A DNA stretch of 64,000 bases from DASRJW01 sp964567755 (lineage in GTDB: Bacteria > Krumholzibacteriota > Krumholzibacteriia > G020349025): positions 1-64,000 of the forward strand of contig CAZMNW010000042.1 in the NCBI GenBank assembly GCA_964567755.1, in the 5' to 3' direction. This document shows, piece after piece, positions 26,739 through 36,372 of this stretch. The position numbers and the translations under genes were made by a program. Below the pieces are notes generated by a model, which saw only the letters and a list, made by a program, of their open reading frames with translations, was not told the origin of the DNA and did no database searches. The stretch's first letter is position 1. Every line of letters begins with the position of its first letter.

Positions 26739-28322
26739 CTAGCGCAGCGACTCCACGGCCGCTTCCGCCCAGGCCATGACCTGGCTCAACCCCGGCAGAC
26801 TGCCGAGACTCGGCCCGATCCCGAGCCATAACGTGAGGAAGGCGCAGACGGCGACAGCCAGGAACGCCGGCCAGGGGCGCGCTTCGGCCAGGCGCGGCGC
26901 TGGCGACGATGCTACGACCTCCGGGGCAGCCATGGCGCCCGGTCCGTCGAACGCATGCGTGCGGGGTGCCAATGCTTCGAGCAACGCCGGTTGCGCCTCG
27001 CGTTCCGATTTCATGTACATGGCGACGATGACACGCAAATAGTAATAGACGGAGACCAAGCTGTTGAGCACCGCGATGACGACCAGGCTCACGAGCCCGG
27101 CATCGAGGGCGGAGCGGAAGAGCGAATACTTGCCGAAGAAACCAGCGGTCGGCGGCAGGCCGCCCAATGCGATCATGAACATCGCCATGGCCATCCCCAA
27201 GCCCGGATGGCGTCGCGCCACGCCACCCCAGTCACGATCGAACTGAAGCTCGCCCTCGGCGCGCCGACCGAGCAAGGTCACGACCGTGAAGGCACCGATG
27301 TTCATCGCCGCGTAGGCGAGCAGGTAATAGAGCACGGCAGCCGCGCCGGCGTCCCAACCGGTGGTCGCAAAAGCCGCGAGACCGACCAGCATGTAGCCCG
27401 CATGCGCCACCGAAGAGAATGCCAACATGCGCTTGATGTTGGGTTGCGTGAGCGCCGACATGTTGCCGACGGTCATCGTGAGAATCGCGCACCACCACAG
27501 GATGGTGCCAAGAGGCAAGGTCTGGTGCAGCGACGCGACGAGCAGCGTGCGCACGAGGACACCGAAAGCGGCGACTTTCACCGCCGTGGCCATGAACATG
27601 GTGACCGGCGTCGGCGCGCCTTCGTAGACATCCGGCACCCACATATGGAAGGGCACGGCGCCGATCTTGAACAGGAACCCCGTCACCAGCAGAAGAGCCC
27701 CGAGGTGGAGAAGTTGGCTCTCGGGCGCCTGGGCGATGTCCGCCAGCTGCGTGCTGCCGCTCGCGCCCCAGACGAGAGCGATGCCGTAGAGAAACACCGA
27801 TGAAGCGAAGGAGCCGAGAACGAAGTACTTGAGTGCGGCCTCGTTGGATTTGATCTGCTGGCGCAGGAAACCGCAGAGAACATAGGTCGGGAACGACAGG
27901 AGCTCGAGCCCGAGAAACATCGTCATGAGATCACTGCTCGCGACCAGCACCATCATCCCGGCGGTGGCGAAGAGCACGAGGACGAAGAACTCGGCGCGAC
28001 CCGTGCCGGCGCGCGCGTGATAGGCCTGGGCGCCGAGCAGCGACAGGCCCACGCACGCGAGGATGGCGACTTGCAGGAAAATGGCGAAGGCATCCAGGCG
28101 CAAGGCGCCATTCAATGCGGCCTCGGCCGCTGCCAACGGCTGATTCCAGCGCGCGAGCGCCAGCATCGCCGCGACTGCGAGGCCGACGAGAGCGGGAATC
28201 GTCCACGTGAGACGCGGCAGGAACAGATCGGCGACCAAGATGACGACCGCCGTGCCACACACCGCCAGAATGGGCGCGACCAGGAGCCACGCGTCCGGAT
28301 GCCAGGCGAACTCGAAGCTCAT
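26739..28322 (-). CDS. nuoN: NADH-quinone oxidoreductase subunit N
   Basis: This antiporter-like membrane subunit of complex I has 527 residues and about 14 TM helices. The functional Glu/Lys pattern includes LGLELLSFPTYVL (Glu in TM5) and FLFKIGAVPFHMWVPDVYEG, and GGLPPTAGFFGKYSLF lies in the discontinuous helix. The start at 28322 overlaps the nuoM stop (ATGA). An open frame continues upstream in this frame to 29765 but only as a nuoM shadow. A Pro/Ala-rich cytoplasmic insert lies near residue 460. It is the last gene of the nuo operon. Confidence 0.97.
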   Translation of the reverse strand: MSFEFAWHPDAWLLVAPILAVCGTAVVILVADLFLPRLTWTIPALVGLAVAAMLALARWNQPLAAAEAALNGALRLDAFAIFLQVAILACVGLSLLGAQAYHARAGTGRAEFFVLVLFATAGMMVLVASSDLMTMFLGLELLSFPTYVLCGFLRQQIKSNEAALKYFVLGSFASSVFLYGIALVWGASGSTQLADIAQAPESQLLHLGALLLVTGFLFKIGAVPFHMWVPDVYEGAPTPVTMFMATAVKVAAFGVLVRTLLVASLHQTLPLGTILWWCAILTMTVGNMSALTQPNIKRMLAFSSVAHAGYMLVGLAAFATTGWDAGAAAVLYYLLAYAAMNIGAFTVVTLLGRRAEGELQFDRDWGGVARRHPGLGMAMAMFMIALGGLPPTAGFFGKYSLFRSALDAGLVSLVVIAVLNSLVSVYYYLRVIVAMYMKSEREAQPALLEALAPRTHAFDGPGAMAAPEVVASSPAPRLAEARPWPAFLAVAVCAFLTLWLGIGPSLGSLPGLSQVMAWAEAAVESLR

Positions 28323-29956
28323 CGCGCTCCCTCCCGCGGCTCGGCTGCTGCAACCACGCCCGCGTTCGTCTCGGCGGCGCGATTCGAATCGAGGTCCAAG
28401 ACACGCGACAGTGTCGACTCGGCCGCTGCGGTCGCCGCGGCCCGTGGCGTGGGCGAGCTCGATGCGCCGGGGGCCAGTCGCTCGTCCAGCTGCACGCGGC
28501 GGATCAACGTGCCGACCGAGCCGTGCATCCGGTCCAGGAATGGCTTGGGGTACACCCCCATGACGACGATGAGAATCAAGAGCGGGGCGAAAGTGAGGAT
28601 CTCCCGGCGCGAAAGGTCGCGTACGCGTCGATTCGCCTCTTGGCGGATCGGACCGAAGAGCACGCGTTCCACCATCCACAACATGTAGACAGCGCCCAAC
28701 ACGACGCCCGTCGTGGCGATCACGGCGTGCATCCGGCTCTCCTTGAAGGCGCCGAGAAGGATGAGGAACTCGCCGACGAAACCATTGAGCCCCGGCAGGC
28801 CAATGGAGGATAGCGTCACCAACACCAGGACCACGGCGTAGACCGGCATGCTCTTGGCGAGGCCGCCAAAATCCGCGATCGCGCGCGAGTGCCGGCGCTC
28901 GTAGAGCATGCCCACCAGGAGGAAGAGCGCGCCCGTCGACAGCCCGTGGTTCAGCATCTGATAGATGCCGCCCTCGAGACCTTGGGTGTTGGCGCTCAGA
29001 ATCCCGAGCATGACGAAGCCCAAGTGACTCACCGAGGAGTACGCCACCAGTTTCTTCATGTCGGGTTGCACCATCGACACCAAGGCTCCATAGACGATGC
29101 CCACCACGGAGACCGCCATGAGCAGCGGGGTCGCGGCTGCGAGCCCGTGCGGGAACAGCGGCATCGCGAAGCGCAAGAAACCGTAGCCGCCCATTTTGAG
29201 CAGGATGCCGGCGAGGATGAGCGAGCCGGCGGTGGGGGCCTCGACATGCGCGTCGGGCAGCCAGGTGTGCAGCGGCCACAGCGGCACCTTGATGGCGAAG
29301 GCGAGGGCGAATGCCGCGAAGTACCACACTTGATGTACGGGATCGATGTCCGCGCCGTACAAGGCCAGCAGATCGAAGGTGTAAATCCCCGTCGCGCGCG
29401 CGTGCTCCACCACCAACGACAGAATCGCCACCAACATCAGCAGTGACCCGGCGAGCGTGAACAAGACGAATTTGATCGCGGCGTACAGGCGGCGCTCGTG
29501 TCCCCAGATGCCGATGAGGAAGTACATCGGCACCAGCGACACTTCCCAGAACACGTAGAACAGGAAGAGATCGAGGCTCAGGAACACACCCTGCATGCCG
29601 GTCTGCAGCAGGAGCAGCAGCACGTGGAACTCGCGCACGCGCTGGGTGATGCCTGCCCACGACCCCAGCACCGCGATCGGGCCAAGAAGCCCGGTGAGCG
29701 CCACCAGCCACAGACTGATGCCATCCACGCCCAAGTGGTACTCGATGCCCCAACGCGGGATCCACGCCGCGCGTTCGACGAGCTGGAAACCCGCGCCGTT
29801 GTTGGATTGCTGCACCAAGAGCAGCGCCAGCGCGAGATCGACCAGCATGCCAAGCAGCGCCACGCTGCGCACGAGTCGCTCGTTGCCGCGCGGCAACAGC
29901 AGCAGCGCCGCGGCCGTCAACATCGGCACGAACACGATGGCGCTCAGCAATGGCAC
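28319..29956 (-). CDS. nuoM: NADH-quinone oxidoreductase subunit M
   Basis: This 545-residue antiporter-like proton-channel subunit of complex I shows YHLGVDGISLW at the N-terminus, FYVFWEVSLVPMYFLIGIWG (TM5 Glu), KVPLWPLHTWLPDAHVEAPT, KKLVAYSSVSHLGFVMLG and LPGLNGFVGEFLIL. GTG 29956 is chosen because GGAGG lies 6 nt upstream and the protein then begins with the first TM helix. The C-terminal ~60 residues are an unusual Ala/Ser-rich tail not needed for the fold. It overlaps nuoN by 4 nt and follows nuoL by 16 nt. Confidence 0.97.
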   Translation of the reverse strand: MPLLSAIVFVPMLTAAALLLLPRGNERLVRSVALLGMLVDLALALLLVQQSNNGAGFQLVERAAWIPRWGIEYHLGVDGISLWLVALTGLLGPIAVLGSWAGITQRVREFHVLLLLLQTGMQGVFLSLDLFLFYVFWEVSLVPMYFLIGIWGHERRLYAAIKFVLFTLAGSLLMLVAILSLVVEHARATGIYTFDLLALYGADIDPVHQVWYFAAFALAFAIKVPLWPLHTWLPDAHVEAPTAGSLILAGILLKMGGYGFLRFAMPLFPHGLAAATPLLMAVSVVGIVYGALVSMVQPDMKKLVAYSSVSHLGFVMLGILSANTQGLEGGIYQMLNHGLSTGALFLLVGMLYERRHSRAIADFGGLAKSMPVYAVVLVLVTLSSIGLPGLNGFVGEFLILLGAFKESRMHAVIATTGVVLGAVYMLWMVERVLFGPIRQEANRRVRDLSRREILTFAPLLILIVVMGVYPKPFLDRMHGSVGTLIRRVQLDERLAPGASSSPTPRAAATAAAESTLSRVLDLDSNRAAETNAGVVAAAEPREGAR

Positions 29957-29972
29957 GATCGACCTCCGCGCT

Positions 29973-32033
29973 TCACAGCACGCGCAACAACAAGGCGAAC
30001 ACGCCCAGGACGACGACGAGAACGTAGGTCTGCACGTACCCACTCTGGCCAAAACGGAAGGCAACCGATAAAGCCCACGTCAGCCAGCCCAGCAAGCGCA
30101 CGCTGCCGTCGATGAGCTTCATGTCGACAATCCGCCACAGGACGCGATCCGCAAGCAGTCGCAGCGGTCGAATGATGGCGGCGGCGTACAGTTCATCGAC
30201 GAAGTATTTGCCAGCGAGCAGGTTGCGCACTGCGGGCAGCCGCAGCGCCAACGCTGTGGCCACCTGCGGGCGGCGCGCGTACATCTGATGCCCGAGTCCA
30301 AGACCCAGAAGACCGGCCGCGAGCGCCACCGCCATGGCAGCGGATTCCGGCAGCGCCGCGTGCGCTGGTGTGGGGTGGGCTCGTGCCGTCTCGTGCCCGA
30401 CGCTTGCTGCATCCTGCGTTTCTGCAGCAGAGGTGGTGTCGCTCTCTTCACCGACAATCGGCGGCAACCCGAACTGCGGGCTCTGCGCCAGTGTGAAGCT
30501 GGGGTGCAGCCACCCCTCGAGACGATTGGAACCCCCGAGAATGTGCGGCACACCGAGGAGGCCGACGAGCAGGCTGCCGGCCGCGAGCAGCACCAGCGGC
30601 ATGGCCATGCTCGGTGGCGCCTCGTGCGCATGGTCGTACGTGTGGGCATCGCCCCGGTACGAACCCAGGAATACCAGGACGACGAGCCGCCACATATAGA
30701 AGGCGGTGCACAAGGCCGCCATCACCAGCACCGCCCACAGCACTGGCGGCAACCATGGCACGACGGCGTTCGGTTTCGACAGCGCCTCCCACAGAATGTG
30801 ATCCTTGCTGAAGAATCCAGCCAGCGGTGGCATGCCCGCGAGCGCCAGCGTCGCAATGACGAAGGTCGCGAAAGTGAGCGGCATCTTGCGTCGCAACCCA
30901 CCCATGCGTCGAATGTCCTGCTCGTCGTGCAGCGCATGAATGACGGCTCCCGAGCCGAGAAACAAGCAAGCCTTGAAGAACGCGTGGGTGAAGACGTGGA
31001 AGATCCCGGCGCCATAGGCGCCGACACCGACGCCGACGAACATGTACCCCAGCTGGCTCACGGTCGAATACGCCAGCACCTTCTTGAAGTCGTTCTGCGC
31101 CACCGCGATCGTCGCCGCCAGCAGGGCTGTCGCTGCGCCCACCACCGCCACGATGGTGCTCGCGAGCGGCGACAGGGCGAAGAGGAAGTGCATGCGCGCC
31201 ACGAGGTATACGCCTGCGGTCACCATCGTCGCCGCGTGGATGAGGGCCGAGACCGGTGTCGGACCTGCCATGGCGTCCGGAAGCCAGACATAGAGCGGGA
31301 TCTGCGCCGATTTCCCCGCCGCCCCGAGGAAGAGCAGCAGACACACCGCGGTCGCGACCGCCGGCGTGAAGGCTTCGGTGTGCCTCTGCATGGTCGCGAA
31401 CGACAGACTGGCGGCGCCCACGCCCTGCAGGGTCCAAAACACCAGGAACATGGCGATCAGGACGCCGAAGTCGCCGATGCGATTGACCACGAACGCCTTT
31501 TTGCCGGCGGCGGCTTTGGCGGGGTCGTCGAACCAATAGCCGATGAGGAGGTACGAGCACAGGCCAACCCCCTCCCAGCCGATGAACAGCACCGGCAGAC
31601 TGTCGGCCAACACCAGCACCAGCATGGCGAACATGAACAGATTGAGATAGGCGAAGTAGCGGACGAAGCCGCGATCGGCGTGCATGTAGCCGGTCGAATA
31701 GACGTGGATGAGCGTGCCGACGCCGGTCACGAACAGCAGCATCAGCGCTGACAACGGGTCGATGACGAGACCGACATCCAGCTGCAACACGCCCGAATCG
31801 AACCAGCGATACAGTGTCTGCGACAGCATGCGGCCCACGGGCATCAGCCCGCGCAGCTCCGCCCACGCCAGCAGCGACAACGCGAAGCTGAGCCCCGGCC
31901 CGAGGCAGGCGAGCCAACCCACGAGCCGCCGCGGCGGCGCGGCCGCGTTGCGCGTCGCGAGCGCGATCGCGCCGCAAAGCGCGCTGGTCACGAGCGGCGC
32001 CAGCGGAATCAGCCACAGCCACGCCACTTCCAC
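29973..32033 (-). CDS. nuoL: NADH-quinone oxidoreductase subunit L
   Basis: This 686-residue subunit is the most distal proton-pumping subunit, carrying the long lateral helix. Diagnostic segments are FIGWEGVGLCSYLLIGYWF (TM5 Glu), YVWLPDAMAGPTPVSALIH, NDFKKVLAYSTVSQLGYMFV and MPPLAGFFSKDHI. The C-terminal ~130 residues contain the variable linker and the final helix. GTG 32033 is preceded by GGGGGAG, which overlaps the nuoK stop. It lies in the nuo operon between nuoK and nuoM. Confidence 0.97.
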   Translation of the reverse strand: MEVAWLWLIPLAPLVTSALCGAIALATRNAAAPPRRLVGWLACLGPGLSFALSLLAWAELRGLMPVGRMLSQTLYRWFDSGVLQLDVGLVIDPLSALMLLFVTGVGTLIHVYSTGYMHADRGFVRYFAYLNLFMFAMLVLVLADSLPVLFIGWEGVGLCSYLLIGYWFDDPAKAAAGKKAFVVNRIGDFGVLIAMFLVFWTLQGVGAASLSFATMQRHTEAFTPAVATAVCLLLFLGAAGKSAQIPLYVWLPDAMAGPTPVSALIHAATMVTAGVYLVARMHFLFALSPLASTIVAVVGAATALLAATIAVAQNDFKKVLAYSTVSQLGYMFVGVGVGAYGAGIFHVFTHAFFKACLFLGSGAVIHALHDEQDIRRMGGLRRKMPLTFATFVIATLALAGMPPLAGFFSKDHILWEALSKPNAVVPWLPPVLWAVLVMAALCTAFYMWRLVVLVFLGSYRGDAHTYDHAHEAPPSMAMPLVLLAAGSLLVGLLGVPHILGGSNRLEGWLHPSFTLAQSPQFGLPPIVGEESDTTSAAETQDAASVGHETARAHPTPAHAALPESAAMAVALAAGLLGLGLGHQMYARRPQVATALALRLPAVRNLLAGKYFVDELYAAAIIRPLRLLADRVLWRIVDMKLIDGSVRLLGWLTWALSVAFRFGQSGYVQTYVLVVVLGVFALLLRVL

Positions 32034-32034
32034 G

Positions 32035-32337
32035 TTACTCCCCCATCGCGTTCATCTGGTCGACGTTGACCGAACGGTGCAGCCGGAACAGGCTGACGAA
32101 GATCGCGAGCCCCACCGCGGCTTCGGCCGCCGCCACCGCCGTCACCAGAAACACGAACACATGACCATCGAGGCGGCCGGTATAACGCGCCAGTGCCACG
32201 AACGTCAGATTCACCGCGTTCAGCATCAGCTCGAGCGACATGAACAAGATGAGCCCGTTGGTGCGCGTGAGCACGCCCACGGCGCCGATCAGGAACAGCA
32301 GACCGCTCACCACCAGGTATTCGTGCAACCCGACCAT
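32035..32337 (-). CDS. nuoK: NADH-quinone oxidoreductase subunit K
   Basis: This three-helix membrane subunit has exactly the usual 100 residues. The conserved Glu residues of TM2 and TM3 are present in FMSLELMLNAVNLTFVA and AAAEAAVGLAIFVSLFR, and lie on the proton path. ATG 32337 starts MVGLHEYLVV. It is packed between nuoJ (2 nt) and nuoL (1 nt). Confidence 0.96.
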   Translation of the reverse strand: MVGLHEYLVVSGLLFLIGAVGVLTRTNGLILFMSLELMLNAVNLTFVALARYTGRLDGHVFVFLVTAVAAAEAAVGLAIFVSLFRLHRSVNVDQMNAMGE

Positions 32338-32339
32338 GC

Positions 32340-32834
32340 TCACCTCGCGCGTTTCGCCAGGACCACGACGCCCACGACCACGGCCAGCAGCAACAGGCCG
32401 ACGAGCTGGAACTGCACCAGATAGCGCGTGAACAGAATCTCCGCCACCGACGCCACGCCGCCGAACTCGCGCGACACTGGCGGTGCGATGGCGCGCACGC
32501 CGGCGAGCACACCGAACGCCTTCCAAGCGAGCCCGAGCGCCAGGATGCCGCAGAGAGCGAAGCGGCCCCAGCTGGCGGCGGCCATACGCGATTCTTCCTC
32601 GCGCAGGTTGAGCAGCATGATGACGAACAGGACCAAGACCATCACCGCGCCGGCATAGACCCAGATCTGCACCACGAACAGGAGCTCGGCGTCGAGCATC
32701 GCGTACAGCGCCGCCAGGCCCAAGAAGGTGACGACGAGCGACAGAGCGCTCGACAGCGGGCTGCGGCGCGTGATCATCCACAGCGCCGCGAGCACCGAAA
32801 TGCCACTCAGGGCGTAGAACAGCGCTCTCTCCAC
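32340..32834 (-). CDS. nuoJ: NADH-quinone oxidoreductase subunit J
   Basis: This 164-residue membrane subunit has five hydrophobic helices, including the TM3 segment VQIWVYAGAVMVLVLFVIML with the pi-bulge Tyr-Ala-Gly-Ala-Val motif of the family. It helps couple quinone reduction to the antiporter subunits. The start is GTG 32834. It lies 10 nt downstream of nuoI and 2 nt upstream of nuoK. Confidence 0.95.
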   Translation of the reverse strand: MERALFYALSGISVLAALWMITRRSPLSSALSLVVTFLGLAALYAMLDAELLFVVQIWVYAGAVMVLVLFVIMLLNLREEESRMAAASWGRFALCGILALGLAWKAFGVLAGVRAIAPPVSREFGGVASVAEILFTRYLVQFQLVGLLLLAVVVGVVVLAKRAR

Positions 32835-32844
32835 CGCGATCCCT

Positions 32845-33366
32845 TCAGTCGTTCAGCAACCGATCCATGGTGAGGACGAAATCCTCGCGATGCGTGCCCG
32901 CCAGGTCGAAAAAGCGGCCGGTGTCCATGCGGATGGCGTCCTTCGGACACGCCTCGACGCAGAAACCACAAAAAATGCACCGCATGAGATCGATCTCGAA
33001 GCGCACCGGGATCTTCTCGACGCTCGGGTCGGGGCTTTCCGCCGCCTCGATGTGGATGCAGTCCGCCGGGCAGGCGGTCGGACACATCATGCAGGCCACG
33101 CAGCGTGGCGTGCCGTCTTCCTTTTTCGTCAAACGGTGGAGGCCGCGGAAGCCCTCGGGGAGCACGCGGGCGACCTCCGGGAACTGGCTGGTCGGCATGG
33201 CCTTCTGGTTGGCCAAGTTGCGCAGCAAATGCCGCAGCGTGACTCCGAGCCCGCGCATCACCTCGAAGATGTACAAGCTCTGCAAAAAGCTCGTCTGCGC
33301 GCGCACGACGCGCAGTTCCTCGGGCTTGACGTTGAGCCGCGCCAGCAGCGCAGGGTCGATCGCCAT
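32845..33366 (-). CDS. nuoI: NADH-quinone oxidoreductase subunit I
   Basis: This 173-residue peripheral-arm subunit binds two [4Fe-4S] clusters (N6a/N6b) through CVACMMCPTACP and CIFCGFCVEACP. The N-terminus (about 60 residues) is the amphipathic region that contacts the membrane arm. ATG 33366 overlaps the nuoH stop by one base, which supports translational coupling. The long upstream continuation of this frame is a nuoH shadow. Confidence 0.96.
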   Translation of the reverse strand: MAIDPALLARLNVKPEELRVVRAQTSFLQSLYIFEVMRGLGVTLRHLLRNLANQKAMPTSQFPEVARVLPEGFRGLHRLTKKEDGTPRCVACMMCPTACPADCIHIEAAESPDPSVEKIPVRFEIDLMRCIFCGFCVEACPKDAIRMDTGRFFDLAGTHREDFVLTMDRLLND

Positions 33367-34664
33367 CACGATCCCTTCCCGAACAAAAGAAGCAAGAACC
33401 CGGTAACCGTGATGTTCACCAGCGCCCAGGGCATGAGTTGCTTCCATCCCAAGCGCATGAGTTGGTCGTAGCGGAAGCTCGGCAGCGTCCAGCGCACCCA
33501 GATGAACGTGAGCGCCACCAAGAGTACTTTGGCGACGAACACGGAGATCTGTGCCAGTGCCGCCACTGCCACGCGTCCCCACTCGGGAAGCGCGAGGCCC
33601 GGCAGCAGCGCCAGCCCGGCGGCGCCGATCAACGCCGCGCCGCTCATCAGCACCGCCCACACACGGCCTTCGTGGCGGCGCGCGTCGGTGTAATGCTGCC
33701 GTAGTTGGCGCGACCAACGCAGGGATGCCGGCACGATCACGACACCGGCCATCACCAGGCCCCCGAGCATGACCCCGAGCACACCCTTGGCGTGCAAGCG
33801 CAACGCGTCCGTGTCCAGCCACGGCACCTGCCAACCACCGAGGAAGAGCGTCACCACGAGCCCCGACGCCACCACGATGTGGATGTACTCCGCCATGAAG
33901 AAGAAGGCGAAGCGCACGCCGGAATACTCGGTGTGATAGCCGGCGACGATTTCGGAATCACGCTCGGGCAAGTCGAACGGCGTACGGTTGGTCTCGGCGA
34001 ACGACGCCACCAAGAACAACAAGAACCCGAGCGGCTGCAGCACGATGCCCCAACGCGGCACGAAGCCCCACAGCAGCTCGCCTTGGGCGCGCACGATGGT
34101 GTTGAGATCGAGCGTGCCGTAGATCATCACCGCGCCCATGATCGACAGCCCGAGCGCGACTTCATAGCTCACCATTTGTGCCGCGGCGCGCAACCCACCC
34201 AGCGTCCCGAACTTGTTGTTCGAGGCCCAGCCTGCAATCACGATCGAGTACACCATCAATGCGCCGATGGCGAGGGGCCAGAGAATGCCGATGTCGAGCT
34301 GCAGTCCCTGCATGACGATGTCGTCTTGCGCCAAGCGCAAGGTGTCGGCCAACGGCACGATGACGAACAACAGCTGCGCGACGAAGATCGCCACGAACGG
34401 TCCGAGCCGGTAGTAGAAGGGGTGCACCTGCGCCGGCACCACGTCTTCCTTGCCGAGCAGCTTGAGCACGTCGGCCAGCGTGTGGATGACGCCACCCAGT
34501 CGCATGCCGAGAATCGCGGCGCGATTGGGACCCGTGCGGTCCTGCATGAATGCGCTCATCTTGCGCTCGAACCAGATCATGAGTGGCAAGAAGGCGAGCG
34601 GCAACATCCAGCCGAGCAACAGCCGGCCGGTCATGATCGCGGGATGGTGATTCAGATTATCCAT
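33366..34664 (-). CDS. nuoH: NADH-quinone oxidoreductase subunit H
   Basis: This 432-residue membrane subunit forms the quinone chamber and links the peripheral and membrane arms. Diagnostic segments are ERKMSAFMQDRTGPNR, ASFAETNRTPFDLPERDSE and AGYHTEYSG. It is longer than the ~325-residue E. coli protein. The extra length is mostly one inserted region with about two more hydrophobic stretches between residues 290 and 350, comparable to the long forms of some phyla. ATG 34664 overlaps the nuoG end by 8 nt. Confidence 0.96.
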   Translation of the reverse strand: MDNLNHHPAIMTGRLLLGWMLPLAFLPLMIWFERKMSAFMQDRTGPNRAAILGMRLGGVIHTLADVLKLLGKEDVVPAQVHPFYYRLGPFVAIFVAQLLFVIVPLADTLRLAQDDIVMQGLQLDIGILWPLAIGALMVYSIVIAGWASNNKFGTLGGLRAAAQMVSYEVALGLSIMGAVMIYGTLDLNTIVRAQGELLWGFVPRWGIVLQPLGFLLFLVASFAETNRTPFDLPERDSEIVAGYHTEYSGVRFAFFFMAEYIHIVVASGLVVTLFLGGWQVPWLDTDALRLHAKGVLGVMLGGLVMAGVVIVPASLRWSRQLRQHYTDARRHEGRVWAVLMSGAALIGAAGLALLPGLALPEWGRVAVAALAQISVFVAKVLLVALTFIWVRWTLPSFRYDQLMRLGWKQLMPWALVNITVTGFLLLLFGKGS

Positions 34665-36315
34665 TCTCTCCCGCTCGCGCTGCCTCGGGTCGCGCAACCC
34701 AGCTGTAGGCGTCCGTGGCGTCCTCTTCCGTCAACACCGAGCGCGGCCGCGCCGTCTGCCTCCAGGTCGGAATCAACCCGTCCGGCGGCACGGTGTCCCA
34801 ATCGATGCGCGGCATCTGGACGCTCGCCGGCACCAGCTGTTCCCAAATACCGAGTTGCATGCTGGCCACCGGCTTGCCCGCGGGCCAGAAGTCGCGCCGC
34901 AGCGCCAACGCCAACTCTACCGCCATCTCGTGCGCGGTGAGAGCCGAACCGAAAGGCGCGAGCGCCGCGGCGAAGCGCTGCACGCGGCCGGCGAAATTGG
35001 TGAAGGTGCCGGCGTACTCCGCATGGGTTGCGAGCGGCAGCAACAAGCCGCCGGCGGCGAGCACACTTGTCGCGGTGGCGTTGTGATTGGTGAGCGCCGC
35101 GGCAACGAAATCGAAGCGTCCCAGACTGGCGGCGAGCGCCGGCTCCCAACCCACTGGATCATCGCCAACGATGAGCAGCACCTTGGCGGCGGGCGCGTGC
35201 CAGAGTTCGCGCACGTCGGCCGCCAACCCGAGAGCCTGCACGGACCAGGAATTCGGGTGCGGATCAGCGCGGCGCAGGATGTCGTCCTCGGGTTGCGCCG
35301 GCTCGAGTGATCCCGCGCCCAGATGCGCCGCCTTTACAACCGCCGTGAACAGGTGACGCCAGGCAAGCAGGTCTTCGTTGGCGAGCTTGGGCGACAGCAA
35401 GACCGTGACGGCAGACCCTGCCACCGCGAGTCGCGCCGCCAGAAGATCGAATGCCTCGCGCAACACCAATGCCTGCTCGCCATGCTGCGCAGAAGTGACC
35501 CGCTGCTCGTTGATCCAGGCGATATGGGTGCGGCCGCGGTCGCACATCCAATAGGAGTTGACCTCGGGGTTGTAGCGCGGCACCAGGCGCTGCACCTGAT
35601 TCCAGTGGTGGTCGATGCGCACGTTGCAGCCGCGCGCGCAGCTCGTGCACACCGAATCGGCTTTCTTGAGCCACCAGACGCGACTCTTGAAGCGGAAATC
35701 CTTGCTCAACAACGCCCCCACCGGGCAAATGTCGACGACGTTGCCCGAGTAGGCATTGACCAGCGGCTGGCCGGGGAAAGTGGCGATCTCCGAGTGACTG
35801 CCACGCTCGGCAACGTAGAGTTCGTCGCTTCCTGCCACCTCGCTGCAGAAGCGCACGCAGCGCGTGCACAGCACGCAGCGTTCGGCATCGAGGAGCACGT
35901 GCGGTCCCAGATCAACCACCTTCGGTTTGTGCACTTTGTCGACGTTGCGCCGCGCGTCGTACAGCCCATGCGACATGTAGTACTCCTGCAAGCGGCACTC
36001 TCCCGCCTGATCGCAGATCGGGCAGTCGATGGGATGATTGAGCAGCAGGAACTCGAGCACGCCGCGCCGGGCTTCCTGAATGGCCGGCGATTTCGTGCGC
36101 ACCACCATGCCGTCCTTGAGCGGGGTGTTGCAGGCGATCTGTGGTTTCGGCACACCCTCGATCTCGACCAGACACTGGCGGCAGTTGCCGGCGACGGAAA
36201 GGGCTGGGTGCCAGCAGAAATGCGGGATGTGCACGCCGGCGCGCGCGGCGACGGCGATGAGGTTCTCGTGGGGACCGACCTCGATCACGCGCTCGTCGAT
36301 GTGGATCTTCGGCAT
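34657..36315 (-). CDS. nuoG: NADH-quinone oxidoreductase subunit G (short form)
   Basis: This 552-residue subunit of the NADH-dehydrogenase module has an N-terminal [2Fe-2S] domain (HFCWHPALSVAGNCRQC). The His/Cys and Cys cluster sites follow (CDQAGECRLQ, CVLCTRCVRFC, CTSCARGC). A molybdopterin-oxidoreductase-like domain follows but is shortened: E. coli NuoG has 908 residues and the C-terminal third is missing here. All cluster ligands I can identify are present, so it should be functional. It lies 57 nt downstream of nuoF and overlaps nuoH. Confidence 0.95.
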   Translation of the reverse strand: MPKIHIDERVIEVGPHENLIAVAARAGVHIPHFCWHPALSVAGNCRQCLVEIEGVPKPQIACNTPLKDGMVVRTKSPAIQEARRGVLEFLLLNHPIDCPICDQAGECRLQEYYMSHGLYDARRNVDKVHKPKVVDLGPHVLLDAERCVLCTRCVRFCSEVAGSDELYVAERGSHSEIATFPGQPLVNAYSGNVVDICPVGALLSKDFRFKSRVWWLKKADSVCTSCARGCNVRIDHHWNQVQRLVPRYNPEVNSYWMCDRGRTHIAWINEQRVTSAQHGEQALVLREAFDLLAARLAVAGSAVTVLLSPKLANEDLLAWRHLFTAVVKAAHLGAGSLEPAQPEDDILRRADPHPNSWSVQALGLAADVRELWHAPAAKVLLIVGDDPVGWEPALAASLGRFDFVAAALTNHNATATSVLAAGGLLLPLATHAEYAGTFTNFAGRVQRFAAALAPFGSALTAHEMAVELALALRRDFWPAGKPVASMQLGIWEQLVPASVQMPRIDWDTVPPDGLIPTWRQTARPRSVLTEEDATDAYSWVARPEAARAGENG

Positions 36316-36372
36316 GCTCGTCCCTCTGTCGTCATCGCGGTGCGCGCATCGCGCCGTTGGCGTCGCTCTGGT

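Noticed and set aside
26739..29765. Single 1008-codon frame suggesting a NuoM-NuoN fusion
   Set aside because: The upstream part is nuoM read in the wrong frame; nuoM and nuoN are separate genes sharing an ATGA overlap.
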